DNA of 64,000 nucleotides from Bifidobacterium dentium JCM 1195 = DSM 20436 (GTDB taxonomy: Bacteria > Actinomycetota > Actinomycetes > Actinomycetales > Bifidobacteriaceae), in NCBI RefSeq assembly GCF_001042595.1, contig NZ_AP012326.1, positions 2,356,001-2,420,000 of the forward strand, read 5' to 3'. Position 1 is the stretch's first letter; every line of letters begins with the position of its first letter. This document shows positions 42,697 to 51,904 of this stretch, one piece after another. The position numbers and the translations under genes were made by a program. The notes under the pieces are model-generated. The model did no database searches. It had not been told where the DNA came from and was given only the letters and a program-made list of their open reading frames with translations.

Positions 42697-44862
42697 TCAG
42701 CTGCGCAGGAACACCGCCATCTCGGTTTCGCCACGATTGGCCCATGCGAAATACGGGATCAGCGTGACTTCCGTCGGTTGACGTTGTGCCGGCTGCCACA
42801 GTGCGTACAGCGACTTGTCGGCGGCGCCCTGCGAGGACTCACGCCAAGCGGGAATGGTCAGCGTGACCATCGGCAGATCGACCGGTTCCACTTCGCCCAA
42901 GCCTCGTTCGTCCTGTGCGGCGGCCTGCGCATGGAAGGTGATTTCGTTGACTTTGACGGCGTCCGGATCGGCGGCGATTGTCTCGGCATCAGCATGTAGC
43001 AGATGCAGATTGTCACCATTGTCGGTGCCTTCCGCGCAGTAGGCCAGCGGGCCGCGGATGAAGGCGACCTTGCCTGCGTCTTCGCGTACGAGAGGATTGG
43101 CCGCAATCATCCTGACCGGCATGGGGAAGTCGAAATCGATGACGTCACCGTCACGCCAAGTACCGGTGAGGTAGAGGTAGCCGTCACGGATGGTGCGTGT
43201 GATGCGAGAATCCTTCTCACCCGCGGCATGGATGGAGTCGGCGGCCGACTCGCCACCGGCCCAGGCAGGCAGGCGAAGGGCCAAGGCAAAGGGCTCCGGA
43301 ACCTGCCCCTCATCGGAGGAAGGAAGGGTCACGGTGATGGCGCCGGCGCCATTCCAAGGCATACCGGCCCGCACTTCGAGAGAGACATCGGAACCGCCGA
43401 GTTTCGCGGACACCACGCCACCCATATACAGGTGCACATACAGCGTGGAGGCATCGTCGGCCACCGTGTAGGCGTACTGTTGCACGCTTTCGACCATGCG
43501 GGCGATGTTCGGCGGGCAGCACGCGCAGCCGAACCACTTCTGACGTACCGGCTTAACGTGGAACTTGCGTTCGTCGCGATGGCAGGCTTCGGGCACGACC
43601 TCCAACGGATTCACATAGAAGAAGCTTTTGCCATCGAGCGCCATGCCGGCCAGCGTGGTGTTGTACAAGGCCGATTCCATGACGTCCGCATATTCGGATT
43701 TCGGCTGAATCTCAAGCATACGGCGCGCAAAGAACGCGAGTGCGATGGCCGCACAGCTTTCCGAGTAGGCGGTGTCGTTCGGCAGATCGTAGTCGAAGGA
43801 GAACGCCTCGCCCATATGCGTGGCACCGATGCCGCCGGTGATATACAGTTTCCTGTCGACGATGTTGCGCCAGAGCGTCTCGCAGGATTCCAGCAGTGTT
43901 GCTTCACCTGTGATTCTCGCCACGTCGGCCACGCCTGAGTAGAAGTAGGCGGCGCGCACGGCATGACCGAGCGCCTCCGTTTGTTCCGTGACCGGCTTGT
44001 CGGCTTGATAGTAGGCGTAGTTCTGTTCACGTGGCTCGTAGTTGCGACCGTCCTCTTCGGCACGGCGGCGATCTTCGAGTGCAAAGTACAGTGGTTGCTG
44101 GCCACGCTGCCGTACGAAGTATTCGGCCAGGCCGGCGTAACGGGTCTCGCCGGTTACCGCAGCCAGCTTCACCAGCGCCATCTCGGCGATCTCATGGCCC
44201 GGATAGCCGTGCAGCCTGCCTTCTTCCGTACCAAATCGGGAATCGATGTAATCGGCGAAACGGCAGGCCGCATCAAGTAGCTTGCGTTTGCCCGTGGCCT
44301 CGTAGTAGGCGACCGCACCTTCGACCAGATGCCCGAAACAGTACAGTTCGTGATGGTCCTTCAGATTGGTGAAGTGGCGGTCCATGCCGTTGAGAATGTA
44401 ATAGGTGTCAAGGTAGCCGTTGTCCAGCTGCGCCGCGCACACGATGTCGATGGCCGCGTCGGCTGTGGCCTCGAGTTCGGCGTCGGGATGATGGGTCAGC
44501 GAGTAGCCGACCGCTTCGATCCACTTGGAGAAGTCGGTGTCTTGGAACACGAATCCATAGAATTTGCCCGGGTCGGGATGGGCCGGGTCTTCCGGCAGCG
44601 CCTCGAAGCCTCGGAAGGTGTATTTCGGCGGCACGAAGGCCTTGCCCTGCTCGTGATGCTCGGCATTCTGCGCGGCCGCGGCCTTGAAGTTGTGCATGCA
44701 GTAGCTGGGGGCGGCACCGGGAACGTTGTCGTTCAACGCATTCCACTGATATGGAATCACCGCGGTGCGTACGAGCTCCTGCTCGGCGGCCCAGAACGGG
44801 TCGGTGACGGTGGCGTCGCGCAGCGCGATTGGATGGCTGTGGCGGTTATGGATGTCGGTCAC
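42697..44862 (-). CDS. GH127 beta-L-arabinofuranosidase
   Basis: The 721-residue protein matches B. longum HypBA1, which releases beta-linked L-arabinofuranose. The residues known there as E322, E338, C340, C417 and C418, which form the Zn-bound Cys nucleophile site, line up with E352, E368, C370, C448 and C449 (GEAF, YSESC, WFGCACCPPN). The start is GTG 44862: GGAAGGA lies upstream, and its GTGA overlaps the stop of the YesL-like gene, so the two are translationally coupled. A longer frame to 45390 is an artefact of overlap. There is no signal peptide. Confidence 0.92.
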   Translation of the reverse strand: MTDIHNRHSHPIALRDATVTDPFWAAEQELVRTAVIPYQWNALNDNVPGAAPSYCMHNFKAAAAQNAEHHEQGKAFVPPKYTFRGFEALPEDPAHPDPGKFYGFVFQDTDFSKWIEAVGYSLTHHPDAELEATADAAIDIVCAAQLDNGYLDTYYILNGMDRHFTNLKDHHELYCFGHLVEGAVAYYEATGKRKLLDAACRFADYIDSRFGTEEGRLHGYPGHEIAEMALVKLAAVTGETRYAGLAEYFVRQRGQQPLYFALEDRRRAEEDGRNYEPREQNYAYYQADKPVTEQTEALGHAVRAAYFYSGVADVARITGEATLLESCETLWRNIVDRKLYITGGIGATHMGEAFSFDYDLPNDTAYSESCAAIALAFFARRMLEIQPKSEYADVMESALYNTTLAGMALDGKSFFYVNPLEVVPEACHRDERKFHVKPVRQKWFGCACCPPNIARMVESVQQYAYTVADDASTLYVHLYMGGVVSAKLGGSDVSLEVRAGMPWNGAGAITVTLPSSDEGQVPEPFALALRLPAWAGGESAADSIHAAGEKDSRITRTIRDGYLYLTGTWRDGDVIDFDFPMPVRMIAANPLVREDAGKVAFIRGPLAYCAEGTDNGDNLHLLHADAETIAADPDAVKVNEITFHAQAAAQDERGLGEVEPVDLPMVTLTIPAWRESSQGAADKSLYALWQPAQRQPTEVTLIPYFAWANRGETEMAVFLRS

Positions 44863-45569
44863 GAGAGATTGTCCTTCCGTGCGGGGGTTGTCGTACCGGC
44901 AGAGCCGGCGTTCTGGTCTTGTCCGATGGGTTCGAGCACATGTACGTCCATGCCGGGCAGTCGGCCCCACGAGTAGACGGCCATCATGGTGGCGAAGATG
45001 GGCACGGCCACACCGAATACCATCATCAGGCCGGGCCACATGTAGTATGCCCAGACGGTGATGAGGAAAAGCAGCAGCACCATGAGACTGCAGAGCGGTC
45101 GAGCGATTACCATCGACAGCGAAGTGCGTACCACCCATGGCGCCTTCTCGTCGAAATTGACGTGCACGGCCCAGCTGAGGAATGCGAACAGGCCGTAGAT
45201 CAGGTTGATGACCAGCAGTGCGCCGGAAATCGCGAATCCCACGGTGCCTAGGTCGTTGTGCTGCACGAACCAGTATTCCCAGATGAGGAGCGTCCAGATG
45301 AGCAATTGCGGCCATCCGAACAGGTTGGCGGAGCCAAGCTCCTCCAGCCATGCCTGATGGAAGGTGCTCCAGGTACGTTTGACCGTCCATGAGCGGTCGT
45401 CGACGTCAAGCAGCCAAGAGCGGAAGGTGGCATACGATGCGGCGACGGAGGGGAACAGGCCTCCGACGATCAGGCCGAGCAATGTATGCGCCACGAAGGC
45501 GACGTTGACGACGACGATCATCATGATGATGCGGCAGAGGAATTCGTAGCCAACGGCGAATCGTTTCAT
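44859..45569 (-). CDS. YesL-like (DUF624) membrane protein
   Basis: The 236-residue protein has about five membrane segments and the DUF624 pattern: a first helix after MKRFAVGYEFLCR, then LVGLLFPSVAASYATFR-like sequence and a charged loop RTWSTFHQAWLEEL. YesL-family genes sit in sugar-uptake operons beside Lpl-type ABC importers, as here, but their role is not settled. It is coupled to GH127 by a 4-bp overlap. GAGG lies 8 nt before the ATG. Confidence 0.82.
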   Translation of the reverse strand: MKRFAVGYEFLCRIIMMIVVVNVAFVAHTLLGLIVGGLFPSVAASYATFRSWLLDVDDRSWTVKRTWSTFHQAWLEELGSANLFGWPQLLIWTLLIWEYWFVQHNDLGTVGFAISGALLVINLIYGLFAFLSWAVHVNFDEKAPWVVRTSLSMVIARPLCSLMVLLLFLITVWAYYMWPGLMMVFGVAVPIFATMMAVYSWGRLPGMDVHVLEPIGQDQNAGSAGTTTPARKDNLS

Positions 45570-45735
45570 GGCACTACCTCGTTGTATCGCAGTTTCGTTG
45601 AAATCCCAATATTTCTATCGTTATAACCATATACCATCCCAACTGCACGACGTGCGTAAAGATGGAGAATTCATTCCGGCACCAGGAGAAGATGGGAGCG
45701 TTGCCGGCATGAATCCGCCTCGGGAACGGCGGCGA

Positions 45736-46650
45736 CTAGAGGCCGTTGTCCCATGAATCATGCCATGTGAGCGTGGCGCGGCGCTCATGGATGGCAATTG
45801 GCAGGGTGACCAACTCGGAATTGCCCAAATCGTCCGGATCCCAGCGGTCGCCGACATACAGAAAACGGCTTGCGTGCCACCGATCATCGCCGTCGAGCGG
45901 CACGATGACGTCGCACTGGGACTGATAGGTATGCGATCCCTCCGGCGTGAATGGCCTGAAATCGCTCCAGGGGCCGTGCAGGTTGGTGGCTGTGGCGACC
46001 ATGTTGTCGTTGCAGTCCCAGCCGGTCAGTTGCGAGCCGAACCAGTAGTAGACTCCATCTTTTTTGATGAGGATCGGACTTTCGTAACCGGCCCAGTAAT
46101 CGGTGCCACGCAGGCAGATCACGTCTTCGACGATTGCCAGGTAATCGTCGGAAAGACGGTAGATATGAGTGCCGTGCGGACGGTCCTCGCTGATGATGTA
46201 ACCGGTACCGTCCTCGTCCTGGAAGACGCCGATGTCACGTGATTCGTAGCCACGGAACTGCAGTGCGCTCAGGAATGCGAACGGGCCGGTCGGCGAGTCG
46301 GCGACCGCAGTGCCGATATGCGCATACGTGTAGTCATTTTCTCCGTCGACGTGCAGGTACATCACATATGCGCCGGTTTCGGGGCAGCGCATGACCTTCG
46401 GCCGTTCGATGATGCGTCCCGGCCCGGTGATCGTCCCCTCCTCGCCGACTTCCAGCACCGTGTCCTCATTCCTCCACTCCACGAAATTCGTGGTGGAATA
46501 ACAGGCGACGCCCTGAAAAAGATTGCCGTCGTTCTTGATTTCGCCATACGCATACCAGCGGTCGCCGAACCGTTGCACGCCGATGCCATGCAGTTGCGCG
46601 ACGTTGCCGTCGGTATCCGTGAACAGCTGGACGCCTTGCATTGTTGCCAT
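45736..46650 (-). CDS. GH43 protein resembling exo-beta-1,3-galactosidases
   Basis: The 304-residue single domain begins FTDTDGNVAQLHGIGVQRFG and WYAYGEIK, which resembles GH43 subfamily 24 galactan 1,3-beta-galactosidases. Those trim the backbone of type II arabinogalactan. The propeller motifs RPKVMRCPETGAYVMYLH, SRDIGVFQDEDG and YESPILIKKDGVYYWFGS follow. It has no signal peptide and no carbohydrate-binding module, unlike secreted homologues, so it acts on imported short chains. The ribosome site is weak. Confidence 0.75.
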   Translation of the reverse strand: MATMQGVQLFTDTDGNVAQLHGIGVQRFGDRWYAYGEIKNDGNLFQGVACYSTTNFVEWRNEDTVLEVGEEGTITGPGRIIERPKVMRCPETGAYVMYLHVDGENDYTYAHIGTAVADSPTGPFAFLSALQFRGYESRDIGVFQDEDGTGYIISEDRPHGTHIYRLSDDYLAIVEDVICLRGTDYWAGYESPILIKKDGVYYWFGSQLTGWDCNDNMVATATNLHGPWSDFRPFTPEGSHTYQSQCDVIVPLDGDDRWHASRFLYVGDRWDPDDLGNSELVTLPIAIHERRATLTWHDSWDNGL

Positions 46651-46687
46651 GATGGATTGTTCTTTCTTGGTGTGGCGGAAATGGGAA

Positions 46688-47794
46688 TCAGATATCGTTG
46701 TCGGGGTTGTCGATGCCGTCGATGTCCCTGCGGTGCGGACCGAGCACCATTCCCCCGTCAGTCGCTTCGACGTTGTAGATGATGCCGTGCGAGACGAGTT
46801 CGCGGCCGTTTGAATCCTTTCTCGTCATATTGGTGTGCATGAGCAGCATCGACTGTCCGTCGAAAGCGCGGAACACCATGGCATGACCGGCATCGCGGTA
46901 ATCCAGCGGGGCGAGCTGCTTCCATGGACCGAGCACCCTTCCGGATTCGCTGATGGCCTGAGCCAGAATGTATTGACCTTTGCTATACGAGGTCCATAGG
47001 CAGACAAGCGCGCCGGACGGCGTACGGATGGCGTACGGGCCGTCCGTCACGTATCCGCCGGAGCCTTCGGCGATCAGCCGCAAGGCACGATCGGAATCGA
47101 AATCGCCATGCCACCCACCTTGCGGAGCATCGCCATCGGACTCATGCCAGACGCCTTCGCTGGCGGCCCACAGGTGCGACGGCTCCGATCGGCCTACGGA
47201 CAGGTCGGACGCATCCAATCGAATGGCTTCCATCGTGCCGTCGAACAACTGCACCCATTCGTGCGCGTAGATCATCCACGGTGAACCGTCGGAGTCAACG
47301 GCCAGCGTGCCGTCCAACGCCATGGTCCCGGTCGGGGTGGTCGGCGATTGTGGATGAACGGGCACGAACGGGCCGGCGGGAGTGTCGGCGACCAGCACGA
47401 ACACGCCCCGCTTCTCGCCGACGGTACGGTCGCGGCGGTACCAGTCAGGGCCGGCCTCCGGGCGGACCGGCTTGTCGCGACGGGCGTGCAGGGTCACGAA
47501 CATCCAGTATCGACCCTGCCATTCGTGCACTTCCGGGGCCCATGGCGAATCACAATCGTCATACCAGGCCCCTACCGGCCGGTCGATCACGTCGAACACC
47601 GAGACAGGTTCGCTGAAATGCTTCAAATCCGGGCTGGTATACAGCACCACGGACTTGCCGAAACCGTGTTCGGCGGAACGGTATTGGAAATAGTTGGCGT
47701 TGTAGAGGTAGTACAGGCCCGTGCGCCTATCGGCGAGCATAAACGGGTCATGAAGGCTGAAGTCATGCATGCTCAGCGGATAATCGTCGTACAT
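46688..47794 (-). CDS. GH43-family glycosidase
   Basis: The 368-residue protein has LHDPFMLAD with the general base Asp near residue 16, SPWAPEVHEW and a third motif GGYVTDGPYAIR. YLYNANYFQYR and HGIIYNVEA complete the propeller pattern. Substrate specificity cannot be read; arabinofuranosides or galactans fit the locus. GGAG lies 4 nt before the ATG. It follows the second permease gene by 113 bp on the same strand and precedes the other GH43 gene by 37 bp. Confidence 0.8.
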   Translation of the reverse strand: MYDDYPLSMHDFSLHDPFMLADRRTGLYYLYNANYFQYRSAEHGFGKSVVLYTSPDLKHFSEPVSVFDVIDRPVGAWYDDCDSPWAPEVHEWQGRYWMFVTLHARRDKPVRPEAGPDWYRRDRTVGEKRGVFVLVADTPAGPFVPVHPQSPTTPTGTMALDGTLAVDSDGSPWMIYAHEWVQLFDGTMEAIRLDASDLSVGRSEPSHLWAASEGVWHESDGDAPQGGWHGDFDSDRALRLIAEGSGGYVTDGPYAIRTPSGALVCLWTSYSKGQYILAQAISESGRVLGPWKQLAPLDYRDAGHAMVFRAFDGQSMLLMHTNMTRKDSNGRELVSHGIIYNVEATDGGMVLGPHRRDIDGIDNPDNDI

Positions 47795-47907
47795 GGTTCT
47801 CCGAACGTGATGGATGAGGCGGCTGACAGGCCAACCGCTTGTATGAAACGGCCCGCGTGGCAGGGCAGAGAAGCACGCGGGCCGCTTCCGTCAGGCGTGC
47901 CTATGGC

Positions 47908-48870
47908 TCAGCCCTTGACCGCTCCGATCATGACGCCCTTGTTGAAGTACTTCTGCAGGAACGGATAGATGACCAGCAGAGGCAAGGTGGAGACGATGAT
48001 CACGCCGTACTTGATCTGATCGGCGAGCTGCTGCTGTTGCATCACGTTCTGGCCACCGGAACCTGAGCCGAGCTGGTTGGTCTGGTTGGCGAGCAGGATG
48101 TCACGCAGCACGTTCTGCAGTGGCTGCAGTCCGCTTTCGCGAATGTAGATGAGGCCGGTGAAGTAGTCGTTCCAGTGCCCCACGAAGTAGTACAGGCCGA
48201 TTACCGCGATGATGGCGGAACTGAGCGGCAGCACGATCTTCATGAAATAACCGAACAGGCTCAGACCGTCGATCTGCGCGGCATCATGCAGGTCCTCAGG
48301 GATGGAGGTTTCGAAGAACGAGCGTGCGATGATCAGATTCCATACGCTCACCGCGCCCGGCAGAATGAACACAAGCGGATTGTCGAGCAGGCCGAGGGCC
48401 TTGAACAGCAGGTAGTTCGGCACCAGGCCGCCTGCGAAGTACATGGTGAACGTGAACAGGAACAGGATTACGCGGCGGGGTTTGAATTCAACGCGCGACA
48501 AACCGAAGGCGGCCGGGAGCGTGACGATCAGGTTCAACGCGGTGCCGAACACGGTGTACAGAATGGTGTTGGTGTAGCCGGTCCAGATGCGGGAATCCTG
48601 GAACACGCGGATGTAGCCGGCCACGGTGAAGCCTTTGGGCCACACAGTGACGTTGCCCGCGGAAACCTGGGTCTGGTCGGAGAACGAGGCCACGACGATG
48701 AACCAGATCGGATAGATGACCACGGCCACGATCGCCACGATGAGCACCCAAATGATGATGTCGACGATCCAGTCGGAGATGCTGCGCTGTTGGCTCATAT
48801 GCTTGTTCCACGGAATCTCGTCCACGCTGGTCTTCGGCGCGACGGATGGGGAAACGCTTGCGTTAGTCAT
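47908..48870 (-). CDS. Carbohydrate ABC permease, LplC type
   Basis: The 320-residue protein has six membrane segments and the LplC-family N-terminus with a long hydrophilic leader. The EAA loop reads EDLHDAAQIDGLSLFGYFMKIVLP near residues 200-225, which contacts an ATPase. No ATPase gene is in the operon; these transporters often share a common one encoded elsewhere (MsmK-like). AAGGAGG lies 8 nt before the ATG. Confidence 0.9.
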   Translation of the reverse strand: MTNASVSPSVAPKTSVDEIPWNKHMSQQRSISDWIVDIIIWVLIVAIVAVVIYPIWFIVVASFSDQTQVSAGNVTVWPKGFTVAGYIRVFQDSRIWTGYTNTILYTVFGTALNLIVTLPAAFGLSRVEFKPRRVILFLFTFTMYFAGGLVPNYLLFKALGLLDNPLVFILPGAVSVWNLIIARSFFETSIPEDLHDAAQIDGLSLFGYFMKIVLPLSSAIIAVIGLYYFVGHWNDYFTGLIYIRESGLQPLQNVLRDILLANQTNQLGSGSGGQNVMQQQQLADQIKYGVIIVSTLPLLVIYPFLQKYFNKGVMIGAVKG

Positions 48871-48900
48871 GTTGTATTCCTCCTTGCGATTCCCGCGAGA

Positions 48901-49869
48901 TCAGAAGATGCTCGTATCGGATACGCGCTTCGAAATCCAATTGGCGATGATCAGGAAGGCGAAGTTGATGACGGTATTGAACAGGCCGATGGCGGTACCG
49001 TAACTGAACTGGAACGATTGGATGCCGATTTTGTAGGTGTAGGTGGAGATGACTTCGGAACCCGGCATGTTCATGGCGTTCTGCATCAGCCAGACTTTTT
49101 CGAAACCGACGTTGAGCACGGAGCCCATGTTCATGATGAGCAGGATCACGCAGGTCGGCATGATGGTCGGCAGATCGACGTAGCGGATGAGCTGCAGGCG
49201 GCCGGCACCGTCCATCTTGGCGGCCTCGTACAGGCTCAGGTCCACGGACGAAAGGGCCGCCAGGTAGATGATGGCATTCCAGCCGACGTGCTGCCAGACT
49301 TCGGAAATCCAGTAGATCGGGGCGATCGCGTCAGCGTTGTCAAGCACGCTCTGCGAGCCGAGGAACCGGCCGATCAGACCGGTTTGCGGCGTCAGGAAGA
49401 TATTGAGCATGGCCACGATCACCACGGTGGAGATGAAGTGCGGCATGTAAGTGATGGTCTGCACGAAACCCTTGATCTTCTGCGAACCGATCTGGTTGAT
49501 CAGCAGGGCCAGGACGATCGGGGCGAGGAAGCCCAGCACCAGCGTTCCAAGGCTGATCTTGAAGGTGTTGATCATCGTCGATGCGAACATCGGCGAGGTG
49601 AAGAATTGGACGAAATATTTGAATCCGACGAACGCACCACCAGTCAGGCCCTTGGACGGCACGAAATCACGGAAGGCCAGCTGGATGCCATACATCGGCA
49701 CATACGCGAACAGGCCCACGAAAATCATCGCCGGCAGAATCATCAGCCAATTCTGCCAATAGTGCTTGAAATGCCAGCCCAGCCGCTTGAAGAACGGCCA
49801 TGACCTGCGTACCGCGTTGTTGTCGACCACGCCGTTCTCATCGACGACGGAGACTGCTTTTCTGGACAC
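48901..49869 (-). CDS. Carbohydrate ABC permease, LplB type
   Basis: The 322-residue protein has six membrane segments after a cytosolic N-terminus of about 30 residues. Its EAA loop is SLYEAAKMDGAGRLQLIRYVDLP. It pairs with the LplC-type permease 30 bp downstream. The start is GTG at 49869, chosen for AAGGAG 8 nt upstream; no ATG is suitably placed. Confidence 0.9.
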   Translation of the reverse strand: MSRKAVSVVDENGVVDNNAVRRSWPFFKRLGWHFKHYWQNWLMILPAMIFVGLFAYVPMYGIQLAFRDFVPSKGLTGGAFVGFKYFVQFFTSPMFASTMINTFKISLGTLVLGFLAPIVLALLINQIGSQKIKGFVQTITYMPHFISTVVIVAMLNIFLTPQTGLIGRFLGSQSVLDNADAIAPIYWISEVWQHVGWNAIIYLAALSSVDLSLYEAAKMDGAGRLQLIRYVDLPTIMPTCVILLIMNMGSVLNVGFEKVWLMQNAMNMPGSEVISTYTYKIGIQSFQFSYGTAIGLFNTVINFAFLIIANWISKRVSDTSIF

Positions 49870-49947
49870 CGTTTATGCTCCTTTTTCATCTGTGGTGCGA
49901 ACCGGTGGGGCGGGACGAATTCCGCCCCACCGTCGGAATCGTCTGAC

Positions 49948-51564
49948 TTACTTGACGTACTTGTCGTACGCCTTCTGCCAGATCTCGGTGTTCTGTTCGA
50001 TGTTGTACTTCTTGAGGTTCTCCTGGAAGGTGTTCCACTGGGAGTCATCCTCGGCGCCGCCTTGGGCGACCCACTTGGACACGACTGGAATCGCGTAGTT
50101 GAACAGCGCGGTGTTGTTGTTGGCCACGGTGTTCTGATCGGCTTCGCTCGCACGGACGTAAATCGGCATGAGATCCTTCTCGTGGTCGTAGTTGGCGTAC
50201 TGTTCCTCATACGGGGCATCGGCCGCGGCGACGTGATCCATGCCGCGATCGCCTTCGACGGTGACGCTGTCCGAAACCCAGCCAGCAAGACGGTCTTCAA
50301 ATGCCGGGACCTTGGAGGAATCCTGCGCCTCGTGGAACTTATCGGTGACCTTGTAGGAATGTTCGCCGGTCTGCTCGAGATAGCCGTCATCGATGGAACC
50401 ATACAGCTGCTGGATGGAGTATTTCTCGGAATACAGCAGATCGATGACTTTCAGGCAGGCGTCCTTGTTGGCCGCACTGGCGGACATCGCCATGTGATAG
50501 TCCTCGTAGCGGTTGGCATCGCGGGAGCCGTCCCATACGGTGTCGGAGGCGGAGACGCCATCGGCCGACGGAATCGGGATGGAGATATACTGCTTGGCCA
50601 GTTCGGAATCGTACGCGCCGAAGGCGGATTCATCCCAGCCGAACACCATGCCGACCTTGGCGGTCTTGCCATCGGACTGGTTGCGCGCATTGTACTTGTC
50701 ATCCTTCACGGTGACGAAGTCGGACGGAGCCCAGCCATTCTGAATCATCTCATTGTAAAACTCGATGACCTGGCGGAACTGCTCGGTCTGCATCCAGTTG
50801 CCGACCTTACCGTTCTTCACGTAGATGCCCTGCTGGGATGGGCCGGAGTTGAAATGGGTGGCGATGCCGGTGGCGTTCATCATCAGCCACGGACTCCACC
50901 AGTCGCCGATCTTGCCGGTGGACTGTTCACGTGGGTTGAAGGCGATTTCGTCGGCTTCGCCATTGCCGTTCGGATCCTGGGTCTTGAAGGCCTCCATGAC
51001 CTTGCGCAGGTCGTCCCAGGTCTTCGGCACTTCGAGGCCGAGCTTGTCGAGCCAGGTCTTATTGATCATGAAATGCTGGCCGGAGGCAAGGAAGCCCTTG
51101 GTACGGCTGGACGGCAATACGGTGACCTTGCCGTCGACGGTCACGAATTTCTTGGCGGTCGGCTGCTCCTTGAAGAACGCCTTGACATTTGGCAGCTTGT
51201 CGAGGTCGTTGCCCAGCTGTTCGAAGGCGGAGGCGTTGCGGGAGGCATCGTCCGGGTTGAAGGCGCGGATATTCAGATCGGAGATTTCGCCCGCGGCGAG
51301 GGAGGCGTTCTTCTGCTGTCCCCACTGGTCGTCGGAGACCTCCTTCCACTGGATGGAGCAATCGCAATCGGCCTCAAGGTCCTTGGCCCACTTCATATCG
51401 CTCATCTTGGTCTGATTGGAGTTCTTCACCACCAGAATAGTGACGATCGGCTTGCCATTGGCGTCCGTGGTAGCCTTGGCATTCCCACAGGCCGCAAGCG
51501 AGCCCAGCATAGCGAGCGCACACAGTGAGGCACCGACCTTGGTTGCCGTTCCCTTACGTGTCAT
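49948..51564 (-). CDS. Oligosaccharide-binding lipoprotein, LplA type
   Basis: The 538-residue extracellular protein has a lipoprotein signal with lipobox LAAC near residue 26 and then a large type 1 solute-binding fold as in LplA/YtcQ: FYNEMIQNGWAPSDF, DAACLKVIDLLYSEKYS-like sequence and a C-terminal FQENLKKYNIEQ. Its size suits oligosaccharides rather than single sugars. I chose ATG 51564 for its AAGGA at 7 nt. It is the first gene of the operon and diverges from a LacI gene across 340 bp. Confidence 0.9.
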   Translation of the reverse strand: MTRKGTATKVGASLCALAMLGSLAACGNAKATTDANGKPIVTILVVKNSNQTKMSDMKWAKDLEADCDCSIQWKEVSDDQWGQQKNASLAAGEISDLNIRAFNPDDASRNASAFEQLGNDLDKLPNVKAFFKEQPTAKKFVTVDGKVTVLPSSRTKGFLASGQHFMINKTWLDKLGLEVPKTWDDLRKVMEAFKTQDPNGNGEADEIAFNPREQSTGKIGDWWSPWLMMNATGIATHFNSGPSQQGIYVKNGKVGNWMQTEQFRQVIEFYNEMIQNGWAPSDFVTVKDDKYNARNQSDGKTAKVGMVFGWDESAFGAYDSELAKQYISIPIPSADGVSASDTVWDGSRDANRYEDYHMAMSASAANKDACLKVIDLLYSEKYSIQQLYGSIDDGYLEQTGEHSYKVTDKFHEAQDSSKVPAFEDRLAGWVSDSVTVEGDRGMDHVAAADAPYEEQYANYDHEKDLMPIYVRASEADQNTVANNNTALFNYAIPVVSKWVAQGGAEDDSQWNTFQENLKKYNIEQNTEIWQKAYDKYVK

Positions 51565-51690
51565 TTCAGTCCTTTCCCTGATATATCCGATGAAGAGCAC
51601 CATTTGCTTCATATCGGCCGATCGATGGTAACGCTAACATTCTTGTCAGCGAAGACCTGTCGCATCGCGCTGCGACTCTCATCCTCGAAG

Positions 51691-51708
51691 AATCGCAACG
51701 ATTCGATT
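51691..51708. promoter_or_regulatory. Candidate LacI-family operator, copy 1
   Basis: AATCGCAACGATTCGATT contains the palindrome AATCGNNNCGATT. It is identical to 51811-51828 and lies on the side of the lipoprotein gene start. Confidence 0.65.
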
Positions 51709-51810
51709 ATGAAACGATAAATTTCGACTGTCAAATCCCGCGACACGCAGGCGAAATCCCTAGATATCGCATGAATTAACGATTTATCAATCTTAAAAAT
51801 TGCAAAAAAT

Positions 51811-51828
51811 AATCGCAACGATTCGATT
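51811..51828. promoter_or_regulatory. Candidate LacI-family operator, copy 2
   Basis: The second identical 18-nt copy lies 120 bp from the first, on the side of the LacI gene start. Two sites that distance apart allow looping repression of both divergent promoters. Confidence 0.65.
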
Positions 51829-51904
51829 TTCTTCCGGATCCTCATTATAGTGAATGACAGCAATACAGCAGTTGCAGCGCAGCACACACAAGAAGGGGTA
51901 TCCT

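Noticed and set aside
42697..45390. GH127 starting at 45390
   Set aside because: The extra N-terminus overlaps the YesL-like gene in another frame and has no family similarity. The GTG at 44862 has a ribosome site and a coupled overlap.
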